The notes beneath the pieces were generated by a model. The model saw nothing but the letters and a program-made list of their open reading frames with translations. It was not told the DNA's origin and made no database searches. Below, piece by piece: positions 13,974 through 20,045 of a stretch of DNA of 25,901 bases (position 1 is the first letter of the stretch; each line of letters begins with the position of its first letter). A program made the translations under genes and the position numbers. Location: positions 1-25,901 of IMG/VR virus record IMGVR_UViG_3300013005_000146; one strand, 5' to 3'. Source of the DNA: a virus.

Positions 13974-14164
13974 CTGAAGAAGATGAAGCATTTGCCGAAC
14001 TGGAGCGCCAAAGCCTGTGGCGCAAACGTGCCGTGCAAAGCGTATCAACCAACCCTTACCGAGACCAAGTTATTGAGGAAGTTGCACAGCATATCGAGAA
14101 AATGGAGGGTTTTGGTCAGGACACACTGCACAGCTTTGCTATTTACATCAGGGGATTGAAATGA
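13970..14164 (+). CDS. Acidic-helical hypothetical protein
   Basis: The product is 64 residues beginning MTEEDEAFAELERQSLWRK, then NPYRDQVIEEVAQHIE and a Phe-rich end. It is soluble and helical with no motif known. ATG 13970 makes an ATGA overlap with the winged-helix gene, has GGGAG before it, and an ATGA with the next gene. It is an ordinary member of the early operon. Confidence 0.7.
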   Translation: MTEEDEAFAELERQSLWRKRAVQSVSTNPYRDQVIEEVAQHIEKMEGFGQDTLHSFAIYIRGLK

Positions 14165-14397
14165 CACAAGATAAAGTGATTGTGATGGCTAAACAGGCTT
14201 GGCACGAGGCTGGTGAAGGATGGGTCGCAAAAGAATGGTTTGATGACAGAGCAAAAGCATTTGAAGCCTTTGCCAAACTGGTAGCCGCCAAAGAACGTGA
14301 AGCCTGTGCAAAGGTGTGTGATGAGTTGCAGGATGTTCCAGCGACTGAGCCGCATCATTGTGCCGAAGACATCAGAGCCAGAGGAGAACAAGCATGA
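14161..14397 (+). CDS. Hypothetical phage protein, Cys-pair type
   Basis: The product is 78 residues: MTQDKVIVMAKQAWHEAGE, then AAKEREACAKVCDEL and CAEDIRARGEQA. The EREACAKVCD...CAEDIRARG pattern recurs widely in phage hypothetical proteins and may be a small Zn or disulfide-held helical protein. Function unknown. It overlaps its neighbours by ATGA on both sides. Confidence 0.75.
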   Translation: MTQDKVIVMAKQAWHEAGEGWVAKEWFDDRAKAFEAFAKLVAAKEREACAKVCDELQDVPATEPHHCAEDIRARGEQA

Positions 14398-14810
14398 ATG
14401 AAGTATTGAAACAGGCATATCAACTGCTGTTGACTGAGCCTCATGCGCCAACAGTTTGTGACCAGCTTGAGGTTATTTTTCGCCAAGCCATTGCAGAGTT
14501 GGAAAGCCAAGAACAAAACTTCTGCCCACGATGCGGCAAACGCACAAACGACATCCATACTTGCACACCACCACAGCGCACAGAGCAAGAGCCTGTCAAG
14601 TTGCCTTGTTGCGGGTACACGGATGCAAGTGCAGTCAAGTGGAATCCGTTTAACCGCGTTGTGCAATGCCACAACTGTGGGCAGACCTACACCCAGCCAC
14701 AGCGCACATGGGTAGGGCTGACGGATGAGGAAAAAGGATTTTGTGCTGCCCCGACTTATGTTGAAACGGTTGCAAGAATTGAAGCCAAACTCAAGGAGAA
14801 GAACACATGA
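14394..14810 (+). CDS. Zinc-ribbon protein
   Basis: The product is 138 residues. After a helical start, FCPRCGKRTNDIHTC gives one metal knuckle, then PCCGYTDASAVKW and CHNCGQTY give another; the pairs are spaced like a zinc ribbon. The end has WVGLTDEE, a short motif common at the tail of such phage proteins. It may bind nucleic acid or protein. ATG 14394 overlaps the previous stop (ATGA); the longer start at 14358 is not needed. It shares the early operon. Confidence 0.72.
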   Translation: MNEVLKQAYQLLLTEPHAPTVCDQLEVIFRQAIAELESQEQNFCPRCGKRTNDIHTCTPPQRTEQEPVKLPCCGYTDASAVKWNPFNRVVQCHNCGQTYTQPQRTWVGLTDEEKGFCAAPTYVETVARIEAKLKEKNT

Positions 14811-15019
14811 GTTGGATTGACCCAACGCTAAAATACCTCAAAGAGTTGACTAGGCCAAAGACCATCAACGAAATCATCGCCAAGGAACTGCGAGAGGCGG
14901 TCATTAAGAAACTGGAGGCTGAATCGGCAGTCGAGTATGCGGCCTCTATCGTCACATACAACGTAGAACGCATCGGTCGGTTACAGCGCAGGCTCAAAGA
15001 ACATGAGGGCGAAGAATGA
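14807..15019 (+). CDS. Helical small protein
   Basis: The product is 70 residues, nearly all helix (LKYLKELTRPKTINEIIAK, LREAVIKKLEAESAVEYAAS, ERIGRLQRRLKEHEGEE). It could be a coiled coil. No motif known. ATGA links it to the zinc-ribbon gene and to the next gene. Confidence 0.7.
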   Translation: MSWIDPTLKYLKELTRPKTINEIIAKELREAVIKKLEAESAVEYAASIVTYNVERIGRLQRRLKEHEGEE

Positions 15020-15216
15020 TATTTGACCGCTTACTTATTGCCGCTGTGTGCTGTTGGCTGGGCGTGGCGGGTTTATTGCCGAAAGACCCACCAGTTCCAC
15101 CAACTCCAGCACAAATGCAAATGCAGTACAAATTGAAACAACTCAGCAATATTTGCGACAAAAAGAAAAAGTCCCCCAAAGTACAGGAGATGTGCAAAAA
15201 ATGGAAGTCCTCATAA
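15016..15216 (+). CDS. Small membrane-anchored or secreted basic protein
   Basis: The product is 66 residues: a hydrophobic N-terminal stretch (LLIAAVCCWLGVAGLL) that can be a signal or anchor, a Pro-rich linker (PKDPPVPPTPAQ) and a Lys-rich tail with two Cys (NICDKKKKSPK, EMCKKWKSS). It may sit in the inner membrane with the basic end outside. Role unknown. ATGA joins it to the helical gene; the next small gene overlaps its end. Confidence 0.65.
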   Translation: MIFDRLLIAAVCCWLGVAGLLPKDPPVPPTPAQMQMQYKLKQLSNICDKKKKSPKVQEMCKKWKSS

Positions 15217-15293
15217 CCATCGCAGTTCTATTTGCTGGCGCAATCATCGGCATTGGCGTTTTATTGGCAATGCTGCATTTTTATTCCGATTAA
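15201..15293 (+). CDS. Very small single-pass membrane peptide
   Basis: The product is 30 residues, MEVL then one long hydrophobic helix (ITIAVLFAGAIIGIGVLLAML) and HFYSD. The ATG has AGGAG 11 bases upstream, rather far. It overlaps the end of the previous gene by 16 bases and ends tail-to-tail with the endolysin gene (4-base overlap). Its size is at the edge of what can be claimed, but the clean membrane segment supports it. Confidence 0.5.
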   Translation: MEVLITIAVLFAGAIIGIGVLLAMLHFYSD

Positions 15294-15754
15294 GCAACTA
15301 GCCCGTTCAGGTATGTAGTTTTACCCGCAACTTTGGTGGCGGTAAGCTCTTGCTTCTTGAGGTTGTTCGGGTCATAGCTGACATGGACCCAGCCGCTGTC
15401 TGGAATGCCTGGAGTGTAAAACTCCAGAATCAACTGGGTGTAGTCGAGGTTATCCATAATCCACTGAGCCAAGTCAGCATTGGCAACGCTTGGTATTTCA
15501 ATATCGGCTGCCATTCCTTTGCAATGGTCTGAGGTTTTAGACCCACCAACCGCCGCATTTGATTCAGGACTACGGTAAGCTGAGTTCACCTTAACGCCTT
15601 TGCCAAAGTGGTCACGCACGGGCTGGAGGACTTTCTCGCACAGCAAACGCAAGTTTTCTGTGGCCTGTTCATCAGGGGTATTGTCCAAGTCCAGACGCAG
15701 GGCTGTCTCAGATTTGGTGAGTTCATGTAGGGAAAAATTTGCAGTCAAGTTCAT
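15290..15754 (-). CDS. M15-family peptidoglycan peptidase, endolysin
   Basis: The product is 154 residues. The motifs SAYRS, SDHCKGMAAD (zinc ligands H77 and D84), LILEFY (E111) and WVHVS (H124) are those of the M15 L,D/D,D-carboxypeptidase fold used by many endolysins. It would cut the peptide cross-links of the host wall. The start FSLHELTKSETA is usual for this group. It overlaps Rz by ATGA and is the last gene of the lysis cassette. No signal peptide is seen, so it needs a holin to reach the wall. Confidence 0.92.
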   Translation of the reverse strand: MNLTANFSLHELTKSETALRLDLDNTPDEQATENLRLLCEKVLQPVRDHFGKGVKVNSAYRSPESNAAVGGSKTSDHCKGMAADIEIPSVANADLAQWIMDNLDYTQLILEFYTPGIPDSGWVHVSYDPNNLKKQELTATKVAGKTTYLNGLVA

Positions 15755-16212
15755 TTGATTTCCTTCTGTGATTCAACAGCTTTGTTGTATAAGTCTATAC
15801 AGACGTTGAGCTTTTCGATAGCCCTGTTGCCCTCATTTGTTATTGCGAAAATAGCTTTTCCAACCTCTGGGTCAAGTTCGGCTCGTGCTTCTCCTGCACC
15901 ACTTCCTGTGGCAAGGCTGGTATCTGTGGGGGTTTGTACGGGGCAGGACGCTTTGAGGCGCAACTTGAGAGTGCCAGAATCAATAGCAGCATCCCGCTGT
16001 TTTGCAACCAGTTTGGCCTTTTCATTTGATACCCTCAATGCAGTTGATGTGGTGGTTACAGCGGCTACCAAAGCCGCCTCCTTTGCCCTAGCTTGGGCAT
16101 TTAAACGATCTACTTCCTCTTGTTGAGCCTTGGCCTCGTAGTGCTGACCAGTACAGTAGCCACCACCAAAGACCAAGACCAGAATCAACAAGCCTCCAAG
16201 TATGTTACTCAT
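15751..16212 (-). CDS. Rz-like inner-membrane spanin
   Basis: The product is 153 residues with one N-terminal transmembrane helix (ILGGLLILVLVFGGGYCTG) and a long charged coiled-coil periplasmic part, including LRLKASCPVQ and AELDPEVGKAIFAITNE, which echo lambda Rz. It would pair with the outer-membrane lipoprotein Rz1 to fuse the membranes at lysis. A separate Rz1 frame lies inside it. It overlaps the holin candidate and the endolysin by ATGA. Cysteines near the middle could make a disulfide dimer as in Rz. Confidence 0.82.
   Translation of the reverse strand: MSNILGGLLILVLVFGGGYCTGQHYEAKAQQEEVDRLNAQARAKEAALVAAVTTTSTALRVSNEKAKLVAKQRDAAIDSGTLKLRLKASCPVQTPTDTSLATGSGAGEARAELDPEVGKAIFAITNEGNRAIEKLNVCIDLYNKAVESQKEIK
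15840..16025 (-). CDS. Rz1-like outer-membrane spanin lipoprotein, nested in Rz
   Basis: The product is 61 residues in another frame inside the Rz gene. It has a signal LLLILALSSC with a lipobox (LSSC, C22) and a short Pro-rich mature part (KRPAPYKPPQIPALPQ). This is the classic Rz1 architecture. The ATG at 16025 has GAGGG eight bases upstream. The nested arrangement matches lambda Rz/Rz1. Confidence 0.88.
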   Translation of the reverse strand: MKRPNWLQNSGMLLLILALSSCASKRPAPYKPPQIPALPQEVVQEKHEPNLTQRLEKLFSQ

Positions 16213-16535
16213 GGCTTGGGCGGCTCATCGTTGTCAGTAGCTTCAGCCTTGGCGGTTGCATTGGCAATAGCTTTGACACCAGAACGACCAGCTACACCAC
16301 CAAGAACGCCAGTAATGAACACCATGATGGTGCTGATTTGTTGGGTATAAACCTTGTCGATTGCCGCCATTGCGCCATTCATGGGTTGGGTAACAAAAGA
16401 AACTGAGTACAGGAACATACCCATTGAGGCCAGCAGAATGGTCACCAAGACCACGATAACGAATGCCCATACCCTGACTTCAATCTCGTCTGCGGTCAGG
16501 CGGTTGGTTGTTTTATAGGCAACAGTAGGCATCAT
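16209..16535 (-). CDS. Two-segment membrane protein, putative holin
   Basis: The product is 108 residues with two membrane stretches (VWAFVIVVLVTILLASMGMF, residues about 22-41; and STIMVFITGVLGGVAG) and a polar acidic-basic tail. Its position directly before Rz/Rz1 and the M15 endolysin suggests the holin that permits endolysin release, but no family motif proves it. ATGA links it with Rz and with the upstream lipoprotein gene. A second reading is a small accessory membrane protein of the tail operon. Confidence 0.6.
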   Translation of the reverse strand: MMPTVAYKTTNRLTADEIEVRVWAFVIVVLVTILLASMGMFLYSVSFVTQPMNGAMAAIDKVYTQQISTIMVFITGVLGGVAGRSGVKAIANATAKAEATDNDEPPKP

Positions 16536-16714
16536 TTTTTCTCCTGTTCAAGTTTGATTAACTGGTCTGGGCAAGTGCCAGTGGCAGTGCAGATTGGAGG
16601 TTTGCAATCAGCAAGTTCCCAATTTTTAGGGTCTTGGCATGGGTAGCGGAAACGGTCTTCGCACCCGATCAAATACAGGGTTATTAGAAACAGTATTGCT
16701 AGGCTTCTTTTCAC
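16532..16714 (-). CDS. Small lipoprotein
   Basis: The product is 60 residues from GTG 16714 with a signal MKRSLAILFLITLYLIGC and a lipobox (LIGC). The mature part has several Cys (PCQDP, ADCKPPIC, TATGTCPDQL). It would be fixed to a membrane by a lipid. The pattern FRYPCQDP...CKPPIC...GTCP recurs in small phage lipoproteins; function unknown. GGGAAAG precedes the GTG; a longer GTG at 16735 is possible. It overlaps the upstream membrane gene by about 89 bases in another frame. Confidence 0.72.
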   Translation of the reverse strand: MKRSLAILFLITLYLIGCEDRFRYPCQDPKNWELADCKPPICTATGTCPDQLIKLEQEKK

Positions 16715-16985
16715 GTCTTTCCCTTTCAATCTCACGCCTTAACCGTTCAACTTTTTCCACTTGTATTCTGACCTCTTGCTTTGCCTCCAGTATGTCCACA
16801 TACAAAAACCCAAGCAAAGGCAATAACAACCCGATCAGCACACAGCTAAAAATCCAGCCCATCATATCTGCCGCCAGCGACTTAACAGGAGGAGCCACAA
16901 CCACAGGTACAGGAGGAATATAGTAGTCGCTATTACTGCCGCCAGCTTTAGCTGGAGGTTTCTTTCCTCTTGCCGCCGTTGCCAT
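16626..16985 (-). CDS. Single-pass membrane coiled-coil protein
   Basis: The product is 119 residues from ATG 16985: a basic Pro-rich N-terminus (PPVPVVVAPPVK), one membrane segment (WIFSCVLIGLLLPLLGFLYV), a charged coiled coil (EVRIQVEKVERLRREIERERRE) and a Pro/Arg-rich end. GAGAGG lies eight bases before this ATG. A shorter start at 16865 (MMGWIFS) makes an ATGA overlap with the upstream gene and is the rule elsewhere in this genome, but its ribosome site is weak. If the long start is right, it overlaps the previous gene by 124 bases, both frames reading like protein. Confidence 0.65.
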   Translation of the reverse strand: MATAARGKKPPAKAGGSNSDYYIPPVPVVVAPPVKSLAADMMGWIFSCVLIGLLLPLLGFLYVDILEAKQEVRIQVEKVERLRREIERERREKKPSNTVSNNPVFDRVRRPFPLPMPRP

Positions 16986-17551
16986 CGCATTTGCCTCTCT
17001 TGCGCTTCTTTTGCAAGTCTAGCTTTTTCCTGTTCGCCTTGTATGACATCCCGCATCTTGTGGACTTCTGAGTACAGCGCACCCATTTCCTTGGGCGATT
17101 GATACACCATCGTCTCCCTAATTGTCACAACTAGCCTGTCCATCTCTTGCTGTGCCATGACCCGCTTGAGCGCCGCTTCCATCAAGTTTTGATCTGGGTC
17201 ATAAACTGTCAGGCTTTTCTCTTCCTCTTCTCTGATGTGTGCCGCCAACTGCTCTTGCAGTCTGAAAAACTCCGTCAGATTTTTAACAATGTCGATTTTG
17301 ACTTGCGTCTCGTTAACTGCGACATAGGTTGACTTCTTTTTCGCCACAGGCTTTGACGTTTGGGGCTTGGGTCTGAAAAACGCAAGTAATTGACCCCAAA
17401 AGCCATGCACTTCTTTGCCAATGGCGATAACCTCATCAGCAGTCTGCTTAATCTCGACGAAAGATTCTTTTGCCTGTTTGTACAGCTCACATCCAGCTTG
17501 TATTTGCTTAACAAGTCCTGCGGCAAGCAGACAAATGCTGATCGGGTCAAT
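16862..17551 (-). CDS. Membrane protein of the tail-lysis region, apparently ATT-initiated
   Basis: Only a GTG at 17410 is a standard start (182 residues), but the open frame continues 47 codons upstream without ATG, GTG or TTG to an ATT at 17551, placed immediately after the stop of the preceding gene. The extra part reads like genuine protein (DPISICLLAAGLVKQIQAG, then AKESFVEIKQTADEV) and GGGG lies six bases before the ATT. The whole is 229 residues: a hydrophobic start, Lys-rich PVAKKK linker, charged coiled coils (LAAHIREEEEKS, EGEQEKARLAKEAQ-like) and a C-terminal membrane helix (LAAVIATTIFLLYLWLWLLLL). A role in lysis or virion assembly is unknown. Confidence 0.6.
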   Translation of the reverse strand: MDPISICLLAAGLVKQIQAGCELYKQAKESFVEIKQTADEVIAIGKEVHGFWGQLLAFFRPKPQTSKPVAKKKSTYVAVNETQVKIDIVKNLTEFFRLQEQLAAHIREEEEKSLTVYDPDQNLMEAALKRVMAQQEMDRLVVTIRETMVYQSPKEMGALYSEVHKMRDVIQGEQEKARLAKEAQERQMRWQRRQEERNLQLKLAAVIATTIFLLYLWLWLLLLSRWRQI

Positions 17552-17749
17552 TTATAGCCCCAGTATTTTTTTGACCAACTCACCAGCAAAGCCTGGCCCC
17601 AGCAACACAGCCGCAATCACCACATAAAGCAAATACTCAATGCGGGTCATGCGTTGTGAACCCGAGACAAACGACTTTTCGATAGCGGCGTATCTTTCAG
17701 CGCAAACCGCCTCATGTACCGCCAGCCGTGTGTCAGTATCCTCGGCCAT
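17552..17749 (-). CDS. Small membrane protein
   Basis: The product is 65 residues from ATG 17749: a polar front (MAEDTDTRLAVHEAVCAERY), a short helix and a C-terminal membrane segment (YLLYVVIAAVLLGPGFAGELV). The layout resembles small hemolysin XhlA-like or holin-associated proteins. The TGATG joins it to the upstream structural gene by one base. Its stop is directly followed, in the same frame, by the ATT that seems to start the next gene. Confidence 0.68.
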   Translation of the reverse strand: MAEDTDTRLAVHEAVCAERYAAIEKSFVSGSQRMTRIEYLLYVVIAAVLLGPGFAGELVKKILGL

Positions 17750-18105
17750 CAAATGCCTTCGCCCTGAACGATGTAGACCGTTGATGCTGCCGCCGCCAAA
17801 CCGCTGAAAAACGTGTTTGTGTTAAAGCGCAAAATCTCCACACTGCCAGGCAATAACACAATAGCAGATGATGGGTTGCCAGCAGTCGGTGCTACAGCGT
17901 TTGTTTGTGCCAAAGCCGCAGTCGAACCAAAGCCCAAAAATACCGTGTTCACAGCACTGGCATTAATGACCCGATACTGCCCAACAGCCTGCCCATCAAG
18001 CCGCCCATGCACTGGTACTTGCACGCCCGTGGGTGCAGACGCATCAGCCGCCACGACAACAGTTTCGCCTAATGGCGCAAATGCAATTTGTGAATTTGTA
18101 GACAT
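17749..18105 (-). CDS. Small beta-rich structural-type protein
   Basis: The product is 118 residues, Ala/Val/Thr/Gly-rich with alternating strands (ETVVVAADASAPTG, GQYRVINASAVNTVFLGFG, SAIVLLPGSVEILRFNTNTFFSGLAAAASTVYIVQGEG). This composition is typical for a virion beta-sandwich such as a decoration or head-stabilising protein. No exact family recognised. GGGG precedes the ATG. It lies between membrane genes in the tail-lysis region. Confidence 0.7.
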   Translation of the reverse strand: MSTNSQIAFAPLGETVVVAADASAPTGVQVPVHGRLDGQAVGQYRVINASAVNTVFLGFGSTAALAQTNAVAPTAGNPSSAIVLLPGSVEILRFNTNTFFSGLAAAASTVYIVQGEGI

Positions 18106-18107
18106 AA

Positions 18108-18395
18108 TTACCCCTTAATAAAAACAAAGCCAAATGCTACACCGATTGGCGCAACCAAGTTCCAAAACCATGAGTGCGCATCCCACACTCGTTTATCAAA
18201 AGCGTTCCACCATTTCATGTTGGCGCGTTTGCCTCCACCTAAATGCTGAATCCACTTGTACTCAGCTTGTGCGTGTTCACGACCAGCATAAAAAGCCGAT
18301 GCAAGCGTAGCACCAACCAGCCCATAACCAAATCGGTCAAAAATTAAAACAATGATTAAAGCCATTGCTGAATGGATAAAATCAAATAGCTTCAT
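18108..18395 (-). CDS. Membrane-associated hypothetical protein
   Basis: The product is 95 residues, with an N-terminal hydrophobic part (ALIIVLIFDRFGYGLVGATLASAF), a central AGREHAQAEYKWIQ and a Trp-rich KWWNAFDKRVWDAHSWFW, ending in VAPIGVAFGFVFIKG. The AGREHAQAEY and RVWDAHSW pieces recur in phage proteins of unknown role near tail genes. It overlaps the tail gene by ATGA and precedes the beta-rich protein by 2 bases. Confidence 0.68.
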   Translation of the reverse strand: MKLFDFIHSAMALIIVLIFDRFGYGLVGATLASAFYAGREHAQAEYKWIQHLGGGKRANMKWWNAFDKRVWDAHSWFWNLVAPIGVAFGFVFIKG

Positions 18396-19960
18396 ATCAG
18401 CACTCGCTTTTCTTTGCGTCTCGTGTAAATTGTTTTACCAAGTTGAGCAAAGAAATCCCAGCCTAGATTGTTGCCAGCATTGACATTGCTGTTCACTGTA
18501 TACGCATTGAATGTTGCGCCACCTGTGGCATTTATATCTTTGATGGTTAAATAACCTGTGCTGACTATTCCGGTGGCTTGAGATAAAGTTGCTTGTGTTC
18601 CAGCAAGTGTTGATTGCAAGAACTTTTGATTTGTACTAGATGTTGTCAATGAACCGACTGTGCTAGTCACACCATTTTTAAGCTGAACCGTACCGTTAGT
18701 AATGGTAAACACCCGTGTCGAGCCTTGGGTCAAAGCATCCTGAAAAGCAAATGTGCCACCAACACCATTAAAAGCAATTGGCCTGTCAATCGTAATGTTG
18801 TGCGTCGTTATTGTCTTTGCTGATGTTGCGCTAAACGTTATAGGGTTGGCCCCAGCGGTATAGGTTTGCGTGTTAGAACCTAAAAAATTACCGTATATAA
18901 AAGTGTTTCCGGTCGCCGCTGTGCCGCTATAACCTGTGTAAGTTATATTGTTAAAATGCCCTCCGATACTTGTCGCATCAGACCCAGCGCTTATGTTTAA
19001 GTTTAACGCTAACGCGGCTGACCCGCCTGAAGTTGCCCCATTAAAAATAGTACGTGTTCCAGTAGACCCTGAATAGGTGCTGTTTACTGTCGGCGTTCCT
19101 GTGTAAGTTAAGTTTGTAGCTGTGGCAGTAGTAAAAACAGTTGCGCTATTACCTGTCACGGTAATATTACCTGTACCAAACGCAATAGATCGCACGTTGC
19201 TGTTGGTAGAGCTAAATAGCCCTGTGTTCAATGTCTGATTGTTCAGGTCCAACGTACCAGCCGTTAACGTAAAGGTACGAGTTGAACCCATCGTCAGGTT
19301 GTCTTGAAGCTGAAGGGTTGCGCCTGGTGAGTTTTGGTTAACTGAAAAATCAAAAGTTTTTCCCGCGCTGGTAAGTTCTTGCGTACCAGATGTTGCTGAA
19401 AATACAAACTGTGTTCCACCTGTGGGTAAAGTCATGCCGCTAGAAATCACTAAATTTCTGTATATTAAAGATTGAGCAGAGCTTCTTGTCCCTGAAAATC
19501 CAGTGTAGTCTTGAGTTCCATAATTTCCAGATGCTGTGCCAAGGGCAATCGTATCTGTTCCACCAGTAATATAAAAATCAAACACATTTGCTTCTGTGGG
19601 GAGCGCTGAGGTAATTGTTCTGGTTCCAGTTGACCCAGCGTAAGAAAACTCTATTTTAGGTGTACCCGTAACAGAATACCCAGTGCCGCCTGTAAATACA
19701 GTGGCGGCATTTCCAGCTATTACAATTTTATTTGTGCCAAAAGCAAAAGTTCCGGTAAACGCTGAAGCATTAAAAGTAAGGCAATTAACTGCTGCTGCGC
19801 CAATAGTGACTGTATCGGCTCCAGAACTACCGTCAAAAATAACTACGTCGGCAGCGGTAGGCACAGATTCGCCGCCTGCTCCTCCAGAAGTAGCCGACCA
19901 ATTTGTTGTGTTTGCGGCATCCCAAGTGCCAGTACCACCCACCCAAAATCTATTAGCCAT
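18392..19960 (-). CDS. Repeat-built beta-rich tail or adhesin protein
   Basis: The product is 522 residues, rich in Thr, Ser, Gly and Ala. The start FWVGGTGTWDAANTTNW is a motif seen in phage tail and adhesin proteins. The body is two copies of a unit of about 188 residues (see repeat), with strands ending in TGTRTI. The end GATFNAYTVNSNVNAGNNLGWDF resembles common closing motifs of such fibres. It is likely an exposed virion protein binding the host surface or a tail fibre; the lack of a tail-tip or enzyme motif leaves the exact role open. It lies next to the tailspike. Confidence 0.72.
   Translation of the reverse strand: MANRFWVGGTGTWDAANTTNWSATSGGAGGESVPTAADVVIFDGSSGADTVTIGAAAVNCLTFNASAFTGTFAFGTNKIVIAGNAATVFTGGTGYSVTGTPKIEFSYAGSTGTRTITSALPTEANVFDFYITGGTDTIALGTASGNYGTQDYTGFSGTRSSAQSLIYRNLVISSGMTLPTGGTQFVFSATSGTQELTSAGKTFDFSVNQNSPGATLQLQDNLTMGSTRTFTLTAGTLDLNNQTLNTGLFSSTNSNVRSIAFGTGNITVTGNSATVFTTATATNLTYTGTPTVNSTYSGSTGTRTIFNGATSGGSAALALNLNISAGSDATSIGGHFNNITYTGYSGTAATGNTFIYGNFLGSNTQTYTAGANPITFSATSAKTITTHNITIDRPIAFNGVGGTFAFQDALTQGSTRVFTITNGTVQLKNGVTSTVGSLTTSSTNQKFLQSTLAGTQATLSQATGIVSTGYLTIKDINATGGATFNAYTVNSNVNAGNNLGWDFFAQLGKTIYTRRKEKRVLI
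18611..19714 (-). repeat. Tandem protein repeat of about 188 residues
   Basis: In the 522-residue tail protein, residues 83-262 (19714-19175) and 270-450 (19153-18611) align: GNAATVFT/GNSATVFT, AGSTGTRTI/SGSTGTRTI, DYTGFSGT/TYTGYSGT, FSATSGTQ/FSATSAKT, LQDNLTMGSTRTFT/FQDALTQGSTRVFT. Offsets stay near 187-190, so this is a tandem duplication. Confidence 0.8.
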
Positions 19961-19962
19961 AA

Positions 19963-20043
19963 TTAACCTTTAATTGGTGCAGTGGGGTAGCGGTCATGCT
20001 TACCGGGAAAGTCAGATGACCAGCGCATTGGTTTATTGTCCAT
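19963..20043 (-). CDS. Possible 26-residue protein between tail genes
   Basis: The product is 26 residues, starting MDNKPMRWSSDFPGKHDR and ending in APIKG. GGAG lies eight bases before the ATG, inside the end of the tailspike gene, and the next gene has its own AAAGG. It fits tightly between two tail genes with no spare bases, which supports translation, but a peptide this short cannot be assigned a role. It may be only a spacer that re-initiates ribosomes. Confidence 0.45.
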   Translation of the reverse strand: MDNKPMRWSSDFPGKHDRYPTAPIKG

Positions 20044-20045
20044 AA

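Noticed and set aside
14355-14825. 156-residue minus-strand frame opposite the zinc-ribbon gene
   Set aside because: Opposite strand of an ATGA-coupled operon; composition is that of an antisense shadow.
17275-17616. 113-residue minus-strand frame crossing the ATT-started gene
   Set aside because: It is out of frame with both the 65-residue membrane gene and the coiled-coil gene and reads like a shadow (Ser/Arg/Leu-rich).
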